Source of the DNA: Aquila chrysaetos chrysaetos
Taxonomy: Eukaryota; Chordata; Aves; Accipitriformes; Accipitridae
Length of the DNA: 64,000 nucleotides
NCBI RefSeq assembly: GCF_900496995.4
Contig: NC_044004.1
Location: 57,194,224 to 57,258,223 of the forward strand
Direction: 5' to 3'
Notes under the pieces: generated by a model
Told to the model about the DNA's origin: nothing
The model's input: only the letters and a program-made list of their open reading frames with translations
Databases searched by the model: none
Part shown: one piece after another, positions 48,271 through 61,159 of the stretch
How positions within the stretch are numbered: position 1 is the first letter of the stretch
How the letters are laid out: every line of letters begins with the position of its first letter
Position numbers and translations under genes: made by a program

Positions 48271-51200
48271 ACATATTGTGTGTTTACATTTCAAAACTAT
48301 CAGGTTCTCTACAACCCAACACACCACACTTGTGAAATTCTTAGCGGATTCAAAAGGTTCTCCCCACCATCTCTTTGGGTGCATTCAGATTTGATTGCTG
48401 AATTTGCAATTTGTCTATTTGTTTCAAAGCAACCGGTTGATTTTATATTGCACCATTTCCTCCTTTGTCTTAATCTTGGCCTCAGCTCCTTTCTGACAAA
48501 ATATTTTTTTGAGTGGCTCAGGTCACTGTGGGATAAGCATGAACACAGCAGCAGGTGAAGAAGCAATTTTCAAACTACTTTATGTTCTAAAAAATTTTAA
48601 TAAATCCTTCATATCAACTAAATCTGTAGTTTTCATGACGCTGTTCCAATATTTGCTCCTATAATGATATCAGGAGATGTTCATTAAAGATCTAATCCAG
48701 AGCCCCATGAAAGTCAACAGAGACTTCCACTGACTTCAGAAGGCATAAATACGCTAGCTTCTCTTTACGCTACAGAACATAGGACTCCAAGAATCATAGC
48801 ATTGGCCAAGTTGTCTTACAAAATAAATTATCTTCAAGTGAACCGTGCTGAAAAGCATTTTAAAATATCAGACATAGCTAAATACTACATTTCTGCAAAT
48901 TAAGGTGCAACATTTGTATTTACGTTGTTGGACATACTCGCAATGTCAGACTTGACCCATTGTTTCCCAAGATACAGGTTACAGTTCTACAGAGACCCAG
49001 AGCAATATTACACTGAGAATTAGGTGTAATATTGAATATACTATGAACTTTGTTTACTCGTTATCCATAGTGATTGGTAATGAAGTAATGACGATGTATG
49101 TGCTTTGTATTCCACACAAGGCTTAAAGGCATGCCTGTCCCAGAGCGCTCTGAAAATCTGGCTGGCACTTTGTAAACGTGTCTGCCTCTCGCACATAGAG
49201 GCAGAGGCTGACCTACCCATACAAACACCTCTTTGTTAGTCTCAGAAATACAGCAAAAAGATGCGCCGAGAGTTACTTGTCTCCTGCAATCAAGAGAAAT
49301 TGGGGCTGTTTTCTGTACCTAAAGGTACCTGGACAAGGTACCTTGAGGCGTGAAAGAGCAGCTCCCGTAACTGGTGGGAGAATGATAGGACAGTGTGGCA
49401 GAAAGGACGCCTGTATGGGGCCGTGTAACGCCCCAGTCAACAAACAGACACTGAGCACTAGATGTCCAGTAGAGTCAAGAAGGCAGCGCAGGCAGAAGAC
49501 TGGCCACTCAAGGAGACAGAAGCACATCAGCAAAGGTAAGAGGTGAAGCATTATGGACTGTGAGCTTGCTCAGCCAGGGTTCTTGGAGGAATGGGGTGCG
49601 AAGTGGTCATTTGAGACTCCTCCCCAAAAAGGGGAAGTCAGGAGGAAGACTGTCCTTTGAGTGACATTCAAAGGACAGCAAAGGAGAAAGGAAGCATTTT
49701 CAATGATACAAGCCTGACAAAACTGATGTTCTCCATACTATCTAAAGTAACCTGCTAATGTTTGTAAGAACTGCCCGAGGCAGAGTGCAGTTAGATTTTG
49801 GAAGATTCATAGGTTCTGCAGTAAAAAAGAACTAAAAAAAACCCCAGTTAGAAACAGCCACTTTGAGGGCAGCTTTCATCATCCGTTTAAGTCTTCTGGT
49901 TTTGTTTCTTTTTCCCCAGTATAAAAACAGTGTGGTTTTTTGGTCAGCAACAAAAGTCAAGTAAGGAGTAGGAGTAACAGGCCTATTTTCTTCCTCACAG
50001 AGACAAATTAACCTCAGGCTGGTCCCATGTTGCAGACCAGAATATGGCCACATCAGTTACCTTGTTGAGAATAACAGGGACAGACCAAATGCATGTACCT
50101 AGCTTCATTGTTAGCAAATGCTTCATTAAAACAAAGCCATAATTTAAAAAGATAGAAAACCATTTAGCAAGATTTCCTGATTGGCTGTGCATCTTTAAAT
50201 GACTTATTTGTGTCAGTCTGTTTCAGGATACATCTGGAGCACGCAATGTCATCAAGAAGTGTTATTTGATGACAGTGCAGTACTTTGGGTGGCTTTTAGA
50301 AAGCAATAGATTATAGCATTACCATGTACTGTGCATAACATCTCTATGACACTTAGCAAGTATGAGGCCAAAATGAACACTCTAACCTTGAAAATACATG
50401 ATTAAAGTGCTGCCTCGTGGATTGATATACAAAATGGCTAAGTTTAGTGATCCTTCAAATCCTGGTTCCCCGGCGAGCACTAAGGGTTCTGATGTGCAAG
50501 GCTCTGTCAGCCATTGTGTGGGGCGTAAAGGATGTGACACCTTCAGGAGTACTTGGTCTACTTGGAGTAGGAAAGGCACTTAGAAGAAAAATTGTATCCT
50601 ATAGTAAGGAGAGGACACTTTCCAGCATAAATTTAAACCTGTTCTTAAAAGTTGTAGTCAGGCAAATGTCCCTGCAGGTAAACAGAATGGTACTGAAATA
50701 TCCTGAATCAAAGCTAGGCAAATACGGGAACAAGCAGTATTGGTTTAGAGGTTAGGCAACTTCACTGCTACAATCAAGTAACTACATTAATTTCTGCTCT
50801 GTTCAGAAGAGAAAGCTGGCTCATTATTTAAAATAGAGTTTCTGTGCACCTTGAAATAAATAACATACGAAGATTTTTCTAGCACTACTAGGAGATTCAG
50901 CTGCCAGTACCTTAAAAGTAAAAGGAAGTATAAACTCTAAGCATTGTCTCATGTGAGAGAGCTACACCACCAGCTGTTTAACACAGAAAATGAGAGTAGC
51001 ATTTTTTCTGATACGCTTTTACCAAGACTTTTGCCAGAATAAGAAGTTCACTCACATTGTCTGTGTCCTAAAGTCACTTTTTGTTTGAGTGACACAACAG
51101 TCGCTGACTCCAATATGCTGTTTCTGCAGGTATCATAAACATGAATGGCCTACAGCCAAACACTTTTGATATATATTAAATGAGCTACATGACCAAATGA

Positions 51201-54200
51201 TATCTGGTTTGTTTTCATGTAGATAAACTCAGACTACCTTTGTGCACTATTCTGATTCTATTTATGTCTGTGAAGAACTTAAATCTCTCCTTGGTTTTTA
51301 ACTACATGATGTCTTGGTACTTGAGGTGCCCTTTTACCTTTTCAAGGGCATCTTTTAATCCAAAAAAGTGCCTGCTTAAAAATGAATCATCTTTATCTGC
51401 ATATGCAAGTGCACATTTTATGGGCAATAGGCTATTATTGTTACATCTGCAGACCTATGTATATGTGTGCCTGTCTATTTGCCTGCTAGCAATACAGAGA
51501 TGGTCTTGTGTCAGGGCCTGCTTGAGTCTCAAACGTGAGAAAGGGGGTATTCAGATCTGGTATTTGGTGGGGGGTGTTTGTAATTCCACACTATCCCTTT
51601 CTAATGGGAAACTTCTAAAATCTCCCTTGCTGTCCTGGAAGGGATTTGCACAGCTCTAATAGAAATGCTCGACTAAGATGGATGGGTCTGGGAGTGTCAC
51701 ATGGCCTTCCTGAGCATAAGTTATGTTACTAAATCAGCATATTGATCTGGGAACACAGCGTCCTGGAATCCTGAAAATGTCAGGCAAATCTCAGTGCTTC
51801 ACTTCTTTAAAATCAAATTAATTTAGCCAGTTTACTCTGGAGAAGAAATTACGATGTCAGATACATGCAAACAGCAGGGCGTCAGGCACTCCAAGTCCCA
51901 CTGCCTCTGACCGTTTTGAAAGGAGACACCCAAAAGGAAATAGCTGGATTGCCATCTAGTTCTCCCTGGTGGAAAGAACAACCACCACAGGTAATGTGCG
52001 TCTTTGCTTACATGAACTCGGGCATCCCCGGGGCCTCACGACTCTCCATGGATCTTTTGGGATTCCCAAAGTAGGGGCAGTCAAGGGGGTTCACAGGTAA
52101 AATGATACCATTACATGTGATGATACTAATCCATCTGCCTTACCCATGGGCTACATTTGAGATTAAAGACTCAGATAGTCCATGCCCTTCTATTGTGATC
52201 GCCAGTTCTGTACACATGTTTAAGCAAGCATGCTAATCCACAAATGTATGGTCAGGGTTGCAGCATCTGGTGTGAACAGAACACTTCCAACAAGCAGGGC
52301 CCATCAGCATGAATAAGTTTGCAGGCATTAGCCATGTATATTTAGTTGGTAGAGTAGTTAGATACTGGCACAAATGGCTTCTGGGGAAAAAGGGACAGTC
52401 TGCCAAAATGTATTACAAAGTGGACATTGTCTTTTTACCTGACTTAACAAAACGTATAAGGCAAGTGTGCACTGTACGTAAAGAAAAGGAGTAACTGGAA
52501 AGTTTCAAAGAATGAAACTGATCTATGTTCTTGACTAGAAGTACCAATGCATCCTGTTCTGACCCTGCAAGACATCACACCTAGCTTTGATTCCTACACC
52601 ACAAGGACCAGGTGCAGCACGGGAGCCCCAAAGAGACACAAACCCCAACCCTGCCCTGCCATACACGAAGAGTGGGCCTGGAGAAGCTCTGCTGGTAATT
52701 AACCCTGCTGAGCACAGTTCAGCTCCCTGGCAAAGGAGGGGTCACTACGGCAGAGGCCAGATGTAGAACAACCATCCCAACCTCCCACAGGTCCTCATGA
52801 AGGCTCCCATCTCCTCCTGACCTACAGGCTTGTCTGGTCAATTACAGACATCTCCTTCTGGGCTTTGCCATCCTCAAGCTGAACACCCCTTTTCTATGCT
52901 GAAAAGCTCACTAAAGCTAAAAGGTAGGCCTCCAACTAGTTCACCACATGCTGGTATAGAACATTTTAACTAGCCGTTTTTTACTAGAAATCCTAGAGGT
53001 GATAAAGGCATCACTACAGTGATCTGAGGGTCACCAAGACAGAGGCAGATACATCAGGAACCTGCAGCCAGAGAAAGAGACAGTAGGACCTTCTCTGACC
53101 TGTACCCTTTGGGGATGAGATGGGCAGGCTGTTGTTACCTACTGCAAGTGAAAAACACACAGCCACAACTTGCTGACACCACGAGCTAGCAAAAGAGGGA
53201 AGAAAAAGCTTGAATATGTTATCAAGACGACTACAGTTTGTTCACTAGATTTCAGCAGAGAAAAGCTGTACAAAGACAGCTTGGCAGCTGCCCTGCCCTT
53301 CTTCTCTAAGGCAGTGATGAAATATAACCACCAAATTTCCTTGCTAGCATAAACTGGAGGAGTCATATTGTTCATATTTGAAATAGGATTATGCAAAGGA
53401 GAACTGGATTGTAGGTTGTTTGATGGGGAAGGGGGGAAAGCAGTTCTAGGTCCCAGCAGGCCAAAAACTCCTTCAAAATGATACAACAAAAGGTGATGAT
53501 GTTTTCTCTGGAAAACATTATACATGGCAAAATTCTATTTAGCATTTACAGAAACTGAGCAAAAGGGAATAGAGATCCTAGGAACTTATTAGGTTCAGTG
53601 AAGAAAGTGTGTAGCAGGCAATAAAGAACAGCATAACATGCAGCACAAATACCTGTGCGCATTGCAGCTAAAACAAACAACTCCCTCATACACCAGACGT
53701 TGCTTTTCATTTGTCCTTCTTGCCCCTCAGAACCTCCCCTGGCTTTGCTAAATATAGACAAGCCTTGATGTGCATCAATAGCTAGCCTTAGTTTCAGCTC
53801 TCTGCTTCCCATTTCTCATGGAAGTGGGAGTGGTACAGGACATCATCCAGGACCCTGATATTTATTTCCTCTCCTTTTTGTGTATGAGGAATGACCCACA
53901 GCCCCATCACCTCTGCTGTACTTTGTGACGTTTCTCCACATCTCCCCTCAGCTGAGGGGAAGGAAGGCAATTTCCCAGGAGAGGCTTCATCTCCACTGTC
54001 AGGAATGTTCTCAGTTCTGGCTGCTCAGGCACACAAAGATGTTCAAGAATATCATTAAATCAAAGCTAATCAGACGGCTCCCTGTTCATCTCAAGACACT
54101 GTTTAGACTTCTTCATTTAAAACCCTGCATAGATTTGGTTTAATCTGCTTCACAATTCTTTCCTTTCCGATTCCTCCACTTACCTAGTATCACTTTTTGT

Positions 54201-54958
54201 CATTTCCCATGCCCTTCTGACACAGCCTTCCTGTAAGTTTTCACCTCATCTCACCATTGATTTTCAAGCCCTGTCTGAGGATGCATTCCTTTTCTCCTCA
54301 GTGTCTTAATTTCCCTCCTTGAAAAGCAAGATCTATTTCAGCTCTGCTGCCTCTATCAAGACAGGGAACAATGCAAGCACGCTACAGTCACACTTGCGTC
54401 CTAGCCAACAAGGGCACTGCTTACAGGATAATTTGAGATGCCACAACACAGTCATTCTCCTCTGAAGCTTTGTATGCTCCTCGGGTGGTCTTGTGCTGGA
54501 CCCTCGGCACAAGCCGGGATTTTACAAATTGCAAGTAGGTTGCTTTTGATGCTACATTGCTTATATCTCACATTGAATATGATAAATCATTCCCATTCCT
54601 TAGTCCTGATTATTTTCCATCCTATATTGCATAAAATAAGCTGGTATTACCATAAAATATGAAATCCCCAGGACTGTATTTAGTATTTCTTATTTTTCAC
54701 ACCCTTCCCCCCACACACACTCGCACACTGAACCTTCTTTGTAGGCAGTCATGGATTTCTATCATCTGAGGATCAGAGCACTATGCATCCATCAAGAAGT
54801 GTAAAATATTCACAGGAAGAGACTACAAGATGAGGAAGAGGTCCAGAATGCATAATATGTGTCAGAGGAACAGATGTACACAGAAAATAAAAGTTTTGCA
54901 GACCACAATAAAAATTTACTCCATGACAAGAACTGTGCATTTTTCCATGGCTGTCACA
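48271..54958. other. Non-coding DNA, no gene seen
   Basis: Mostly AT-leaning DNA. Near 48700-48742 the words CCCATGAAAGTCAAC and CACTGACTTCAGAAG may mark an old repeat. The 139-codon frame at 51240-51659 and the 128-codon minus frame at 53139-53525 have no splice context or recognisable domain. The stretch 53900-54400 is C/T-rich on the + strand. Confidence 0.55.
49650..49678. other. Near-perfect hairpin (11-bp perfect arms)
   Basis: CTGTCCTTTGA (49650-49660) and TCAAAGGACAG (49668-49678) are exact reverse complements; the 7 intervening bases can pair further, leaving almost no loop. DNA of this shape could form a cruciform or be a dimer-binding site. It is not followed by a T tract and is not a bacterial-type terminator. 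Confidence 0.75.
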
Positions 54959-55100
54959 GATTTCATGGAACCAGTGAAATCCAGCCATTTTCAGAAATCC
55001 CATGAAATTTACCTTTTCACCTGAATCCACATGAAATCAGAATTTTTCCATAAGAGCCCCCATAAAATTGGCATATTTCCTTAGAAGACCCCATGAAATT
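54959..55100. repeat. Degenerate ~30-bp tandem repeat with CATGAAAT core
   Basis: CATGAAAT-like cores occur at 54972 (AGTGAAAT), 55001, 55030, 55061 (CATAAAAT) and 55092, spaced 29, 29, 31 and 31 bp, with an inverted ATTTCATGG at about 54958. The inter-core sequence is poorly conserved, so the array is old. It may be part of a dispersed sauropsid repeat with internal tandem structure. Confidence 0.5.
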
Positions 55101-55109
55101 ATATAGAAT

Positions 55110-56209
55110 ATTGCAGTTTCTTTTAGCCTAGTCTCTCATTGCACATCTTAAAATGACAACCTCGGCTATAGAATTCTTGCATTTCTTCGTTTCAGAAAAA
55201 AAGATTATGCAAAATATAATAGGAATGAAAATACTCTTCTATAAGAGAGAAACTAAAAGCCCTCATAAATATATTATAATTAGCACAGAAAGTTTTGATT
55301 TATATACACTGTATTGTTACTAGTTCAAGAGTAATCGCAACTGAATATTCTTCTTCTGACTATGGAAAAACTGACATCACGGAAATTGTAATGAACGAAA
55401 ATGTACGCAAGTTTCTAACGATGTTCCCTACTGCTTTTTTTTTTTTTTTTTTAGGGAAACAGATAAAGGATGAAGTTACCATTCTGGTACCCAACCAACA
55501 GTGAAGAACTGCAAACGAAAAAGTGGCACCACAAACAGCTTTAGGAAGCAAATACAATGTGGTCAATTTATTCTCTAAACACACTATTTGTTAAAATAAA
55601 TTCTCAGCTCTAACAAAGAGGAGCAGATGCTGTGGCACAAGTGTTCATTAAGCTCCCAGAATGACAGTTCAGCTATTTTTTCTGCTTGAAAATGAATCAA
55701 TATACCAGCTCAAACCCTGCCTTACACAAGTTGGTCAGCAGACATCCCAAATTGCAACCCACCACAGGTCCCATTATTGCAGTTCTTGGTTTCATTCAGG
55801 GCTCTCGCACTTCAGCAAGACTACTGTCCAAGTAAGAATCAGAAATTGAGGGGTTTTCCATAGTCTCCAATTAAGCCTTGATCTAGAAGCAGCACAACGA
55901 TTGATGATAACAGGATTAAACTCTGGCAGATGACCTAAACATAAGAGATCTCATGGAAGGCAAAAATAAAAAGTTTAGAACTGGTAGTGCCACTGAGAAA
56001 CTTCTAAAGGACACAGATGCCAGTGCAGACAAGGAACTGAAGATGTAGTAGCAGGAAGATAATGGCCTAAAAAGACCAGATGAAAATGCCCTTAAATAAA
56101 TCACAGGTCTTCAAATTGACTGGGCACAATGAATTTCAACTCAGGATTGTTAAAGAGCCACTTAGGCAATCTCTGAATCACTGGACAGTCCCCTCTGAGA
56201 ACACAAGAA
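55110..56209. other. Non-coding DNA, no gene seen
   Basis: AT-rich sequence with a poly-T run at 55435-55452. The last 150 bp may belong to the CR1 copy that becomes recognisable at about 56210. Confidence 0.5.
55435..55452. repeat. Poly-T run (18 T)
   Basis: Eighteen T residues followed by AGGG; an accidental resemblance to a pyrimidine tract plus AG acceptor is noted, with no exon behind it. Confidence 0.88.
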
Positions 56210-57325
56210 TAGAAGATGAGGTGCCAAAGGCTGGAAAAGAACAAACAGAATATCCAGCTCTACAATGTGGGGAAAGCAGAGCTAAGGAGTTACCAGCCAG
56301 TCAGTTTGTCTTCAATCCTCAGAAAAATACCAGAACAAGTAATCAGACTATTTGTAAGCACCTAGAAGATAACATGGCAATGAGTAGCAGCTAGTATGGA
56401 ATTGCAGAGAATAAATCCTGTCAAATCAATTTAATTTCCTTCTGCCATATGGGAATAGGCCTCGTGGCAGAAGCAAAGCAGGAGATGTCACGTTTCTTGA
56501 TTTAGTAAAGCTTTTGGTGCTGTCTCAGATGTCACTCTCACAGGCACACTAACAAAACATGGTCTGAACAAAATGGTTCTGAGACAGGTATGAAAGTGGT
56601 TGGGCACGATGGGTAGAGAAAGTTATCATTTGCCCACAGTTCAAGCAGGCCATCTAAGGGGACAGCAGGATTACAAAACTCTGCTGTGGATATGATTCTG
56701 TTCAGTACTTTTGTGAATCATCTAGCCATGAAACAGCATGCGTACTGTGCTTGCAGACTATACAAATGGTGTGCATAGGACAACTGCAAGTATGGAGGCT
56801 CAGAGTTTGAAGAGATGTTGACAAATCACAGTGGTGTCAAGAAAAGGGCTGAAATTCAACAGGGGATGGAGAAGAGAAGAGCGCAAGGCAGAGATGGACT
56901 AATTGGAGAGTCCCAGAAGAAAAGCAATGGAAGTGACCACAGGTCCAGAAAATGTGTCCAGGAGAAAAGATTTGAGAACTTTGGGGTCTTCAGAGTGAAG
57001 AATTCTGGGGAAGGCAATTTTAAGACTTTGAATGTATAAAAGCTTGTCACACACAGGGTTCTTACATGTTAGAAAGTTCAAACAATAACAGGTTTAACTT
57101 GCAGCAAGATGGATGCAGGTCAGACATTAGAGAAAAACATTTATAATAATTAAGATAGTGAAGCACTGGGATGGAGCCTGGGAAAGCTATGGAATCTGCA
57201 GTCTTCATCACCAGATGTTTTTAAGAACAGCCTAGAAAAAATTCTGCCAGGAATGACATAAATATAACCAGTCCTGCAGAAGGGGGACTTCTTGAGGCTC
57301 CTTCCAGCCCTGTTCTTCTAAATGC
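56210..57325 (+). mobile_element. Decayed 5'-truncated CR1-family LINE with 3' terminus
   Basis: The order of recognisable phrases matches the 3' half of the CR1 second open frame. Segments resemble GCCAGTCAGTTTG..., TTTGTAAGCACCTAGAAGAT, AATCAATTTAATTTCCTTCT, and TTGATTTAGTAAAGCTTTTG (the FSKAF motif of the reverse transcriptase). A CAGACTATACAAA stretch near 56755 occupies the place of the polymerase A-D-D motif. The end (57095-57325) has the CR1 tail: TGCAGCAAGATGGATGCAGG, AGTGAAGCACTGGGATG, TTTTTAAGAACAGCCTAGAA, and finally GGGGGACTTCTTGAGGCTCC followed by TTCCAGCCCTGTTCTTCTAA. Stops and indels break the frame, so it is inactive. The terminal ATTCTATG repeats are lost or reduced. Confidence 0.85.
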
Positions 57326-57382
57326 CAAATGTCCTCCTATGTTTTAAGGCCTCAAACCACCAGAGTATATAAACATATAAGT

Positions 57383-57450
57383 AATCCCATTGACTTCAAA
57401 GCAAGTACACATGGGATTTAAGCATATATTTAAGTAATTTGCCAGATCAG
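57383..57450. repeat. Old palindromic amniote repeat fragment
   Basis: ATCCCATTGACTTCAAAGC, GGGATTTAAGCATATATTTA and AGTAATTTGCCAGATCAG follow the pattern of a dispersed repeat I recall from sauropsid DNA (CCCATTGACTTCAATGGG... TTAAGCATGTGCTTAAGT... TTTGCTGGATC). The family name is not certain to me. Confidence 0.45.
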
Positions 57451-58356
57451 CGTAGCCAAAGGAAGTATCTTGCAAAAGTGACTGCATTTGTTTAAACTGC
57501 CTTAGATATATATCAGCATTATATTTAAAATGTGGTTTCCTGGATTTCAGTGACTGTCTATAGAAGGAGAACATTACAGATTTGTGCTACAGCCTTCTAA
57601 ACAATTACTCATTAGCATGAACCTTATAATACCATGTCTGTATTCACTGAAGCTGGCTGGGGAGGGGGGAAGAAAAAAAAATGAAAAAAACCCAAGCAAA
57701 AAAGGTCCAAATGGGGAAATAACATGTTAAGAATGGCAGTATTTCCTACTCATACCAGCACTTTTTTTTTTTTGTAAGCCAGGTTGCATACAGACAGTTT
57801 CAATATGTAGTATCTATAATGTTGAGGACACTAGATTATAAACATGTACAGAAAAGTGGAAAGCTTCTTCTAACTGTCTCCCACACCTCCTTCCATATGT
57901 TATCACCAAATGTTTTGTTGTATGCCAATTTTCAGCAGATATCATTGGAACCAGCATTTATTTAGCGTACAATTCAGTAAGATTTGCTACAAATTATTAA
58001 CCATCCCCCTTCTCTGTCTCTACCATATTACTACCTTTTTTTTTTTTTGGGGGGGTGGGGGGTGTAAAGTCTTGCACATCAGGTCCAAACAACATCAAGT
58101 ACCATTTCACTGTGAAGGATAAACGTGGGTTTATGCTACTTCATTCGACCATTGCATTGGAGTTGAGACTGGCACGTACGTTACAGAAGACTGAAGGATA
58201 CTTTGGTATGCCAGTAGCCTTAAGAAGTGGTTGAGCAAGAAAAATGCATTAGAGACTGAGCCCTTCCCTTGCCCTGGCTATGTAGGAGCTGTTACCATTT
58301 ATTTTGTCATTGATTTACACAATAAATCCTCCTATAAAGATAAGGTGCACATATTA

Positions 58357-58392
58357 TAAGCAATATATAATTATAATATATAATTATATATA
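58357..58392. repeat. AT-only palindromic tract
   Basis: About 36 bp of almost pure A/T (ATATATAATTATAATATATAATTATATATA-type) with direct and inverted symmetry. It could form cruciform DNA and is likely length-variable. Confidence 0.8.
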
Positions 58393-59074
58393 CCTCCATC
58401 TTTCTCAGAGCTGGAAAGAAATTACATCCCCTAGCAACAACACATCCCTTCCTAAGCAAACACCTTATTAAAGACAAGCCTTTTCTCTGATCTCTGGAGC
58501 CCTGTGCAAACCAGCTCTCTTGGATGGGGAGAGAGGTGGATTTCAGAGTATGTGATCCCATAAATACACACGCACAAGGAATACCTCCAACACTGCCTCC
58601 CTCAGCAGGCTGAACTCTTGAGTACTGTTAGTACCAGAACACCAACATGCTGCTCTAGATTGGTAAGGATATCACACAGCCAAAAGCCACATCACCTAAG
58701 ACTGAAAGGAAAACATAAAATCTGGAACTGCATCTGGAAACAGGCAGGCAGCCATCAGGGTTGCTGAAATACTGGTCTCGTGCGTAGAGAAAGCCCCGTA
58801 AAAACAGAAAAATCAATGCCTTTCTGAAGTTTTCTTCAGGCACAGGTCAACACAAGTTTCCCAGGAAACCATGAATTCCCACAAAAGTGGGAAGAAGCTC
58901 GACTGCAAAGAACAACAAGCTGATCCAGGCACAAACAGAGAGCAAAGGAAACAGGATGTGGGGAAAAACCCTGCCCGCATCCAGCTCTGCCAGGTCCCGT
59001 GCTCTCCGCCGGTTCCTTCTACCTGGTCTACCAGCAGCTTCGACTTGGCTTCTCGATCCCCAGTAGGGGAATAG

Positions 59075-59100
59075 AAAACAAACAAACAAACAAACAAAAA
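59075..59100. repeat. (AAAC)n microsatellite
   Basis: About six AAAC units followed by an A/C-rich stretch. Confidence 0.9.
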
Positions 59101-61159
59101 CCCCAAACCCAAAACATACTGCCTGTGAAATGCACAGCCCCAAGCAGAATGCCTTCTGCCACTCATGCCCTCCCTTTAACAGAGCTAGCAAATGCTTAAA
59201 GACAATAGCCTGCCTTGTGCTCATGCCCTGACATAAGAATTTTTTGTTTGCTTCTAGAAATGATTAATTTCAAGGCATTTAAGGGTTTGCTATCCATTTT
59301 GGAGCAGTGTACTTTTAACATATTTTATTATTATGACTTACAGTTGAGATGCAGAAACAGAACAGCCCACAGAGCTATCATTTAAATCCACTGATACTTC
59401 ACATTTCACACAGCTAATACAATCTTTTGACCTACCAATCCAAATAATGTTTGAAAGCTTGAATGGCAAGAGGCTGTCTGCTCAGGGCTGCTGATACAGA
59501 AAGTCCCTGTATAAATCACAATATCACAGAAGTCACGAAAACTGTGAATTTTGGTGTCAGCTGTGAAAATATTCCATCTGGTTTCCGTCTTGTAGAAAAA
59601 TGTTTAAAATCTGTCTAAGTACAGGAAGTTTATTTTTGCTTCATCGGTGCAGCAGAAGTAAGCAGTGTAAGACTGGAGAATAGTGCCTTAGAGCCCTGCT
59701 ATTGCTCCAGGTGCTTGCAAGAAAACAACATTTCAGGTTTCATTCAGACATCCAACCGCACTACTATTTAATTTCATGCCCTTATTACAGGCTGAGCAAC
59801 CCACCAAGTGGATTTGTAATAGTTACTCTCAAAAATATAACAAAAGCAATAATGGGCCCCATAACATCAATTAGCTGAAGCTGACTTTGATAGCATATTT
59901 TGGGGGGACAAAATACATCTACATCAATGTGCATTTTCTTCCCTCACATGTTAGGTCCCTACTACTAGTAAGCCACTAGTAAAGCCAGTCAATCCACCTG
60001 AACATCTGCTTGCAGATTTAGGAGTTTAGGCAGCCAATTTCAGAAGGCTGGGGCCCTGACTCTTCTTATGTAGCTCTTGACAGGGACTGATTTTGTGCTT
60101 TCACACTTTATTCTCTTTTTCTTTTAGGTCATTTATCTATTTAATGGAAACTGTATAGAAAAATTATGATAAAAAATTACACAAGAGATATATTACTTTT
60201 CAAATCCCCATCACTATCATTACCCCATCTCAGCCAACGTGACATTCAGGAAAGACCCCAATATTCATTTTATTTATCCTATGTCACCTCCCTGAGATTC
60301 CCAACATCTGGAATCTCTACACTGTATCAGTTAAACCTAGTATAAAAAGAGAGCAAGAAGCCAACATGAGAAGGAAAAAAACAGTGCTGCAAGAGAAATT
60401 CAAGATTTCCAAGGACTAGGCTTTTCAAAGGTGCTCAGAATAGACCCAGAGTTATTATCAAAGGAGCTGAAAAGACTAGCACACAACAGGATTTGGCTTG
60501 CTTACCCCCTTTCATTTCCCCTTCACCAAAAGCCTCCCTTCCTCTGGCACCCCCAGCAAAGGCTTTTAAGCATGTGGTCAGGTGGAAAGGGCGTTTCATA
60601 GCTCATGGCGGGGTGGTTTGGATGGAAGAACTTGATAGCCCCTTCTGTGCCAAACACCTGGGAGGCAACCGTTTGGGATCAAAAGAACTTTTGAATGATT
60701 TAATAATTTAATGAAAAATTGAATGACCTAGGTAAACCTTGCCAGTCCTGGGTTCCTGTATCATAGCAAGACCTTTAAAACAACGTATAAACTCTCTCCT
60801 CTTCAATCTGAAAGACCTCCCCCAGGAAAAGCTCGTTGTCACAGATATTTTAATCCATGGGTAGAGATGCTGCTACTGTAGCTCATTACAGCAGAGAACT
60901 CTCCTGTTTCCAGTCCTCTGTTATCTGGCTAGCTTTTTCCACACCTCCACCCACTCTAGCGGGTGCTTTGTTCTCCAGGGCAAAGAGTGGATGGAGTAGG
61001 CAGGAGGCACCTACCACAGTTGCTTTTCTTTCCCAAGTGGCTCCCAGTTTTTTCTCCCTTCCCTACTGTACCTTGTGTGCAGGGGGAACAAGGGTAAAGA
61101 GGCCTTTAAAAGATAGCAGGGAACTGCCATGGTGATTTCAAGATGGAGCATGCAATTGC

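Larger units (their letters stand above)
57451..61150. other. Non-coding DNA, no gene seen
   Basis: AT-leaning DNA with several simple-sequence tracts: A runs around 57670-57710, T runs at 57763-57774, and T13 followed by a G-rich run at 58036-58062. Open frames reach 125 codons on the minus strand near 58850-59220 but overlap one another in different frames and contain low-complexity stretches. No gene is supported. Confidence 0.55.

Noticed and set aside
48790-48815. Possible antisense CR1 terminus (AGAATCATAGCATTGG)
   Set aside because: Only about 16 bp of similarity and nothing resembling CR1 follows.
53900-54400. Possible second LINE type in the C/T-rich stretch
   Set aside because: Some phrases felt repeat-like, but no ordered match to a family could be recalled.
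55435-55460. Poly-T plus TTAG as a strong splice acceptor
   Set aside because: No convincing exon or donor follows; the frame downstream is short and lysine-rich on the opposite strand only because of the homopolymer.
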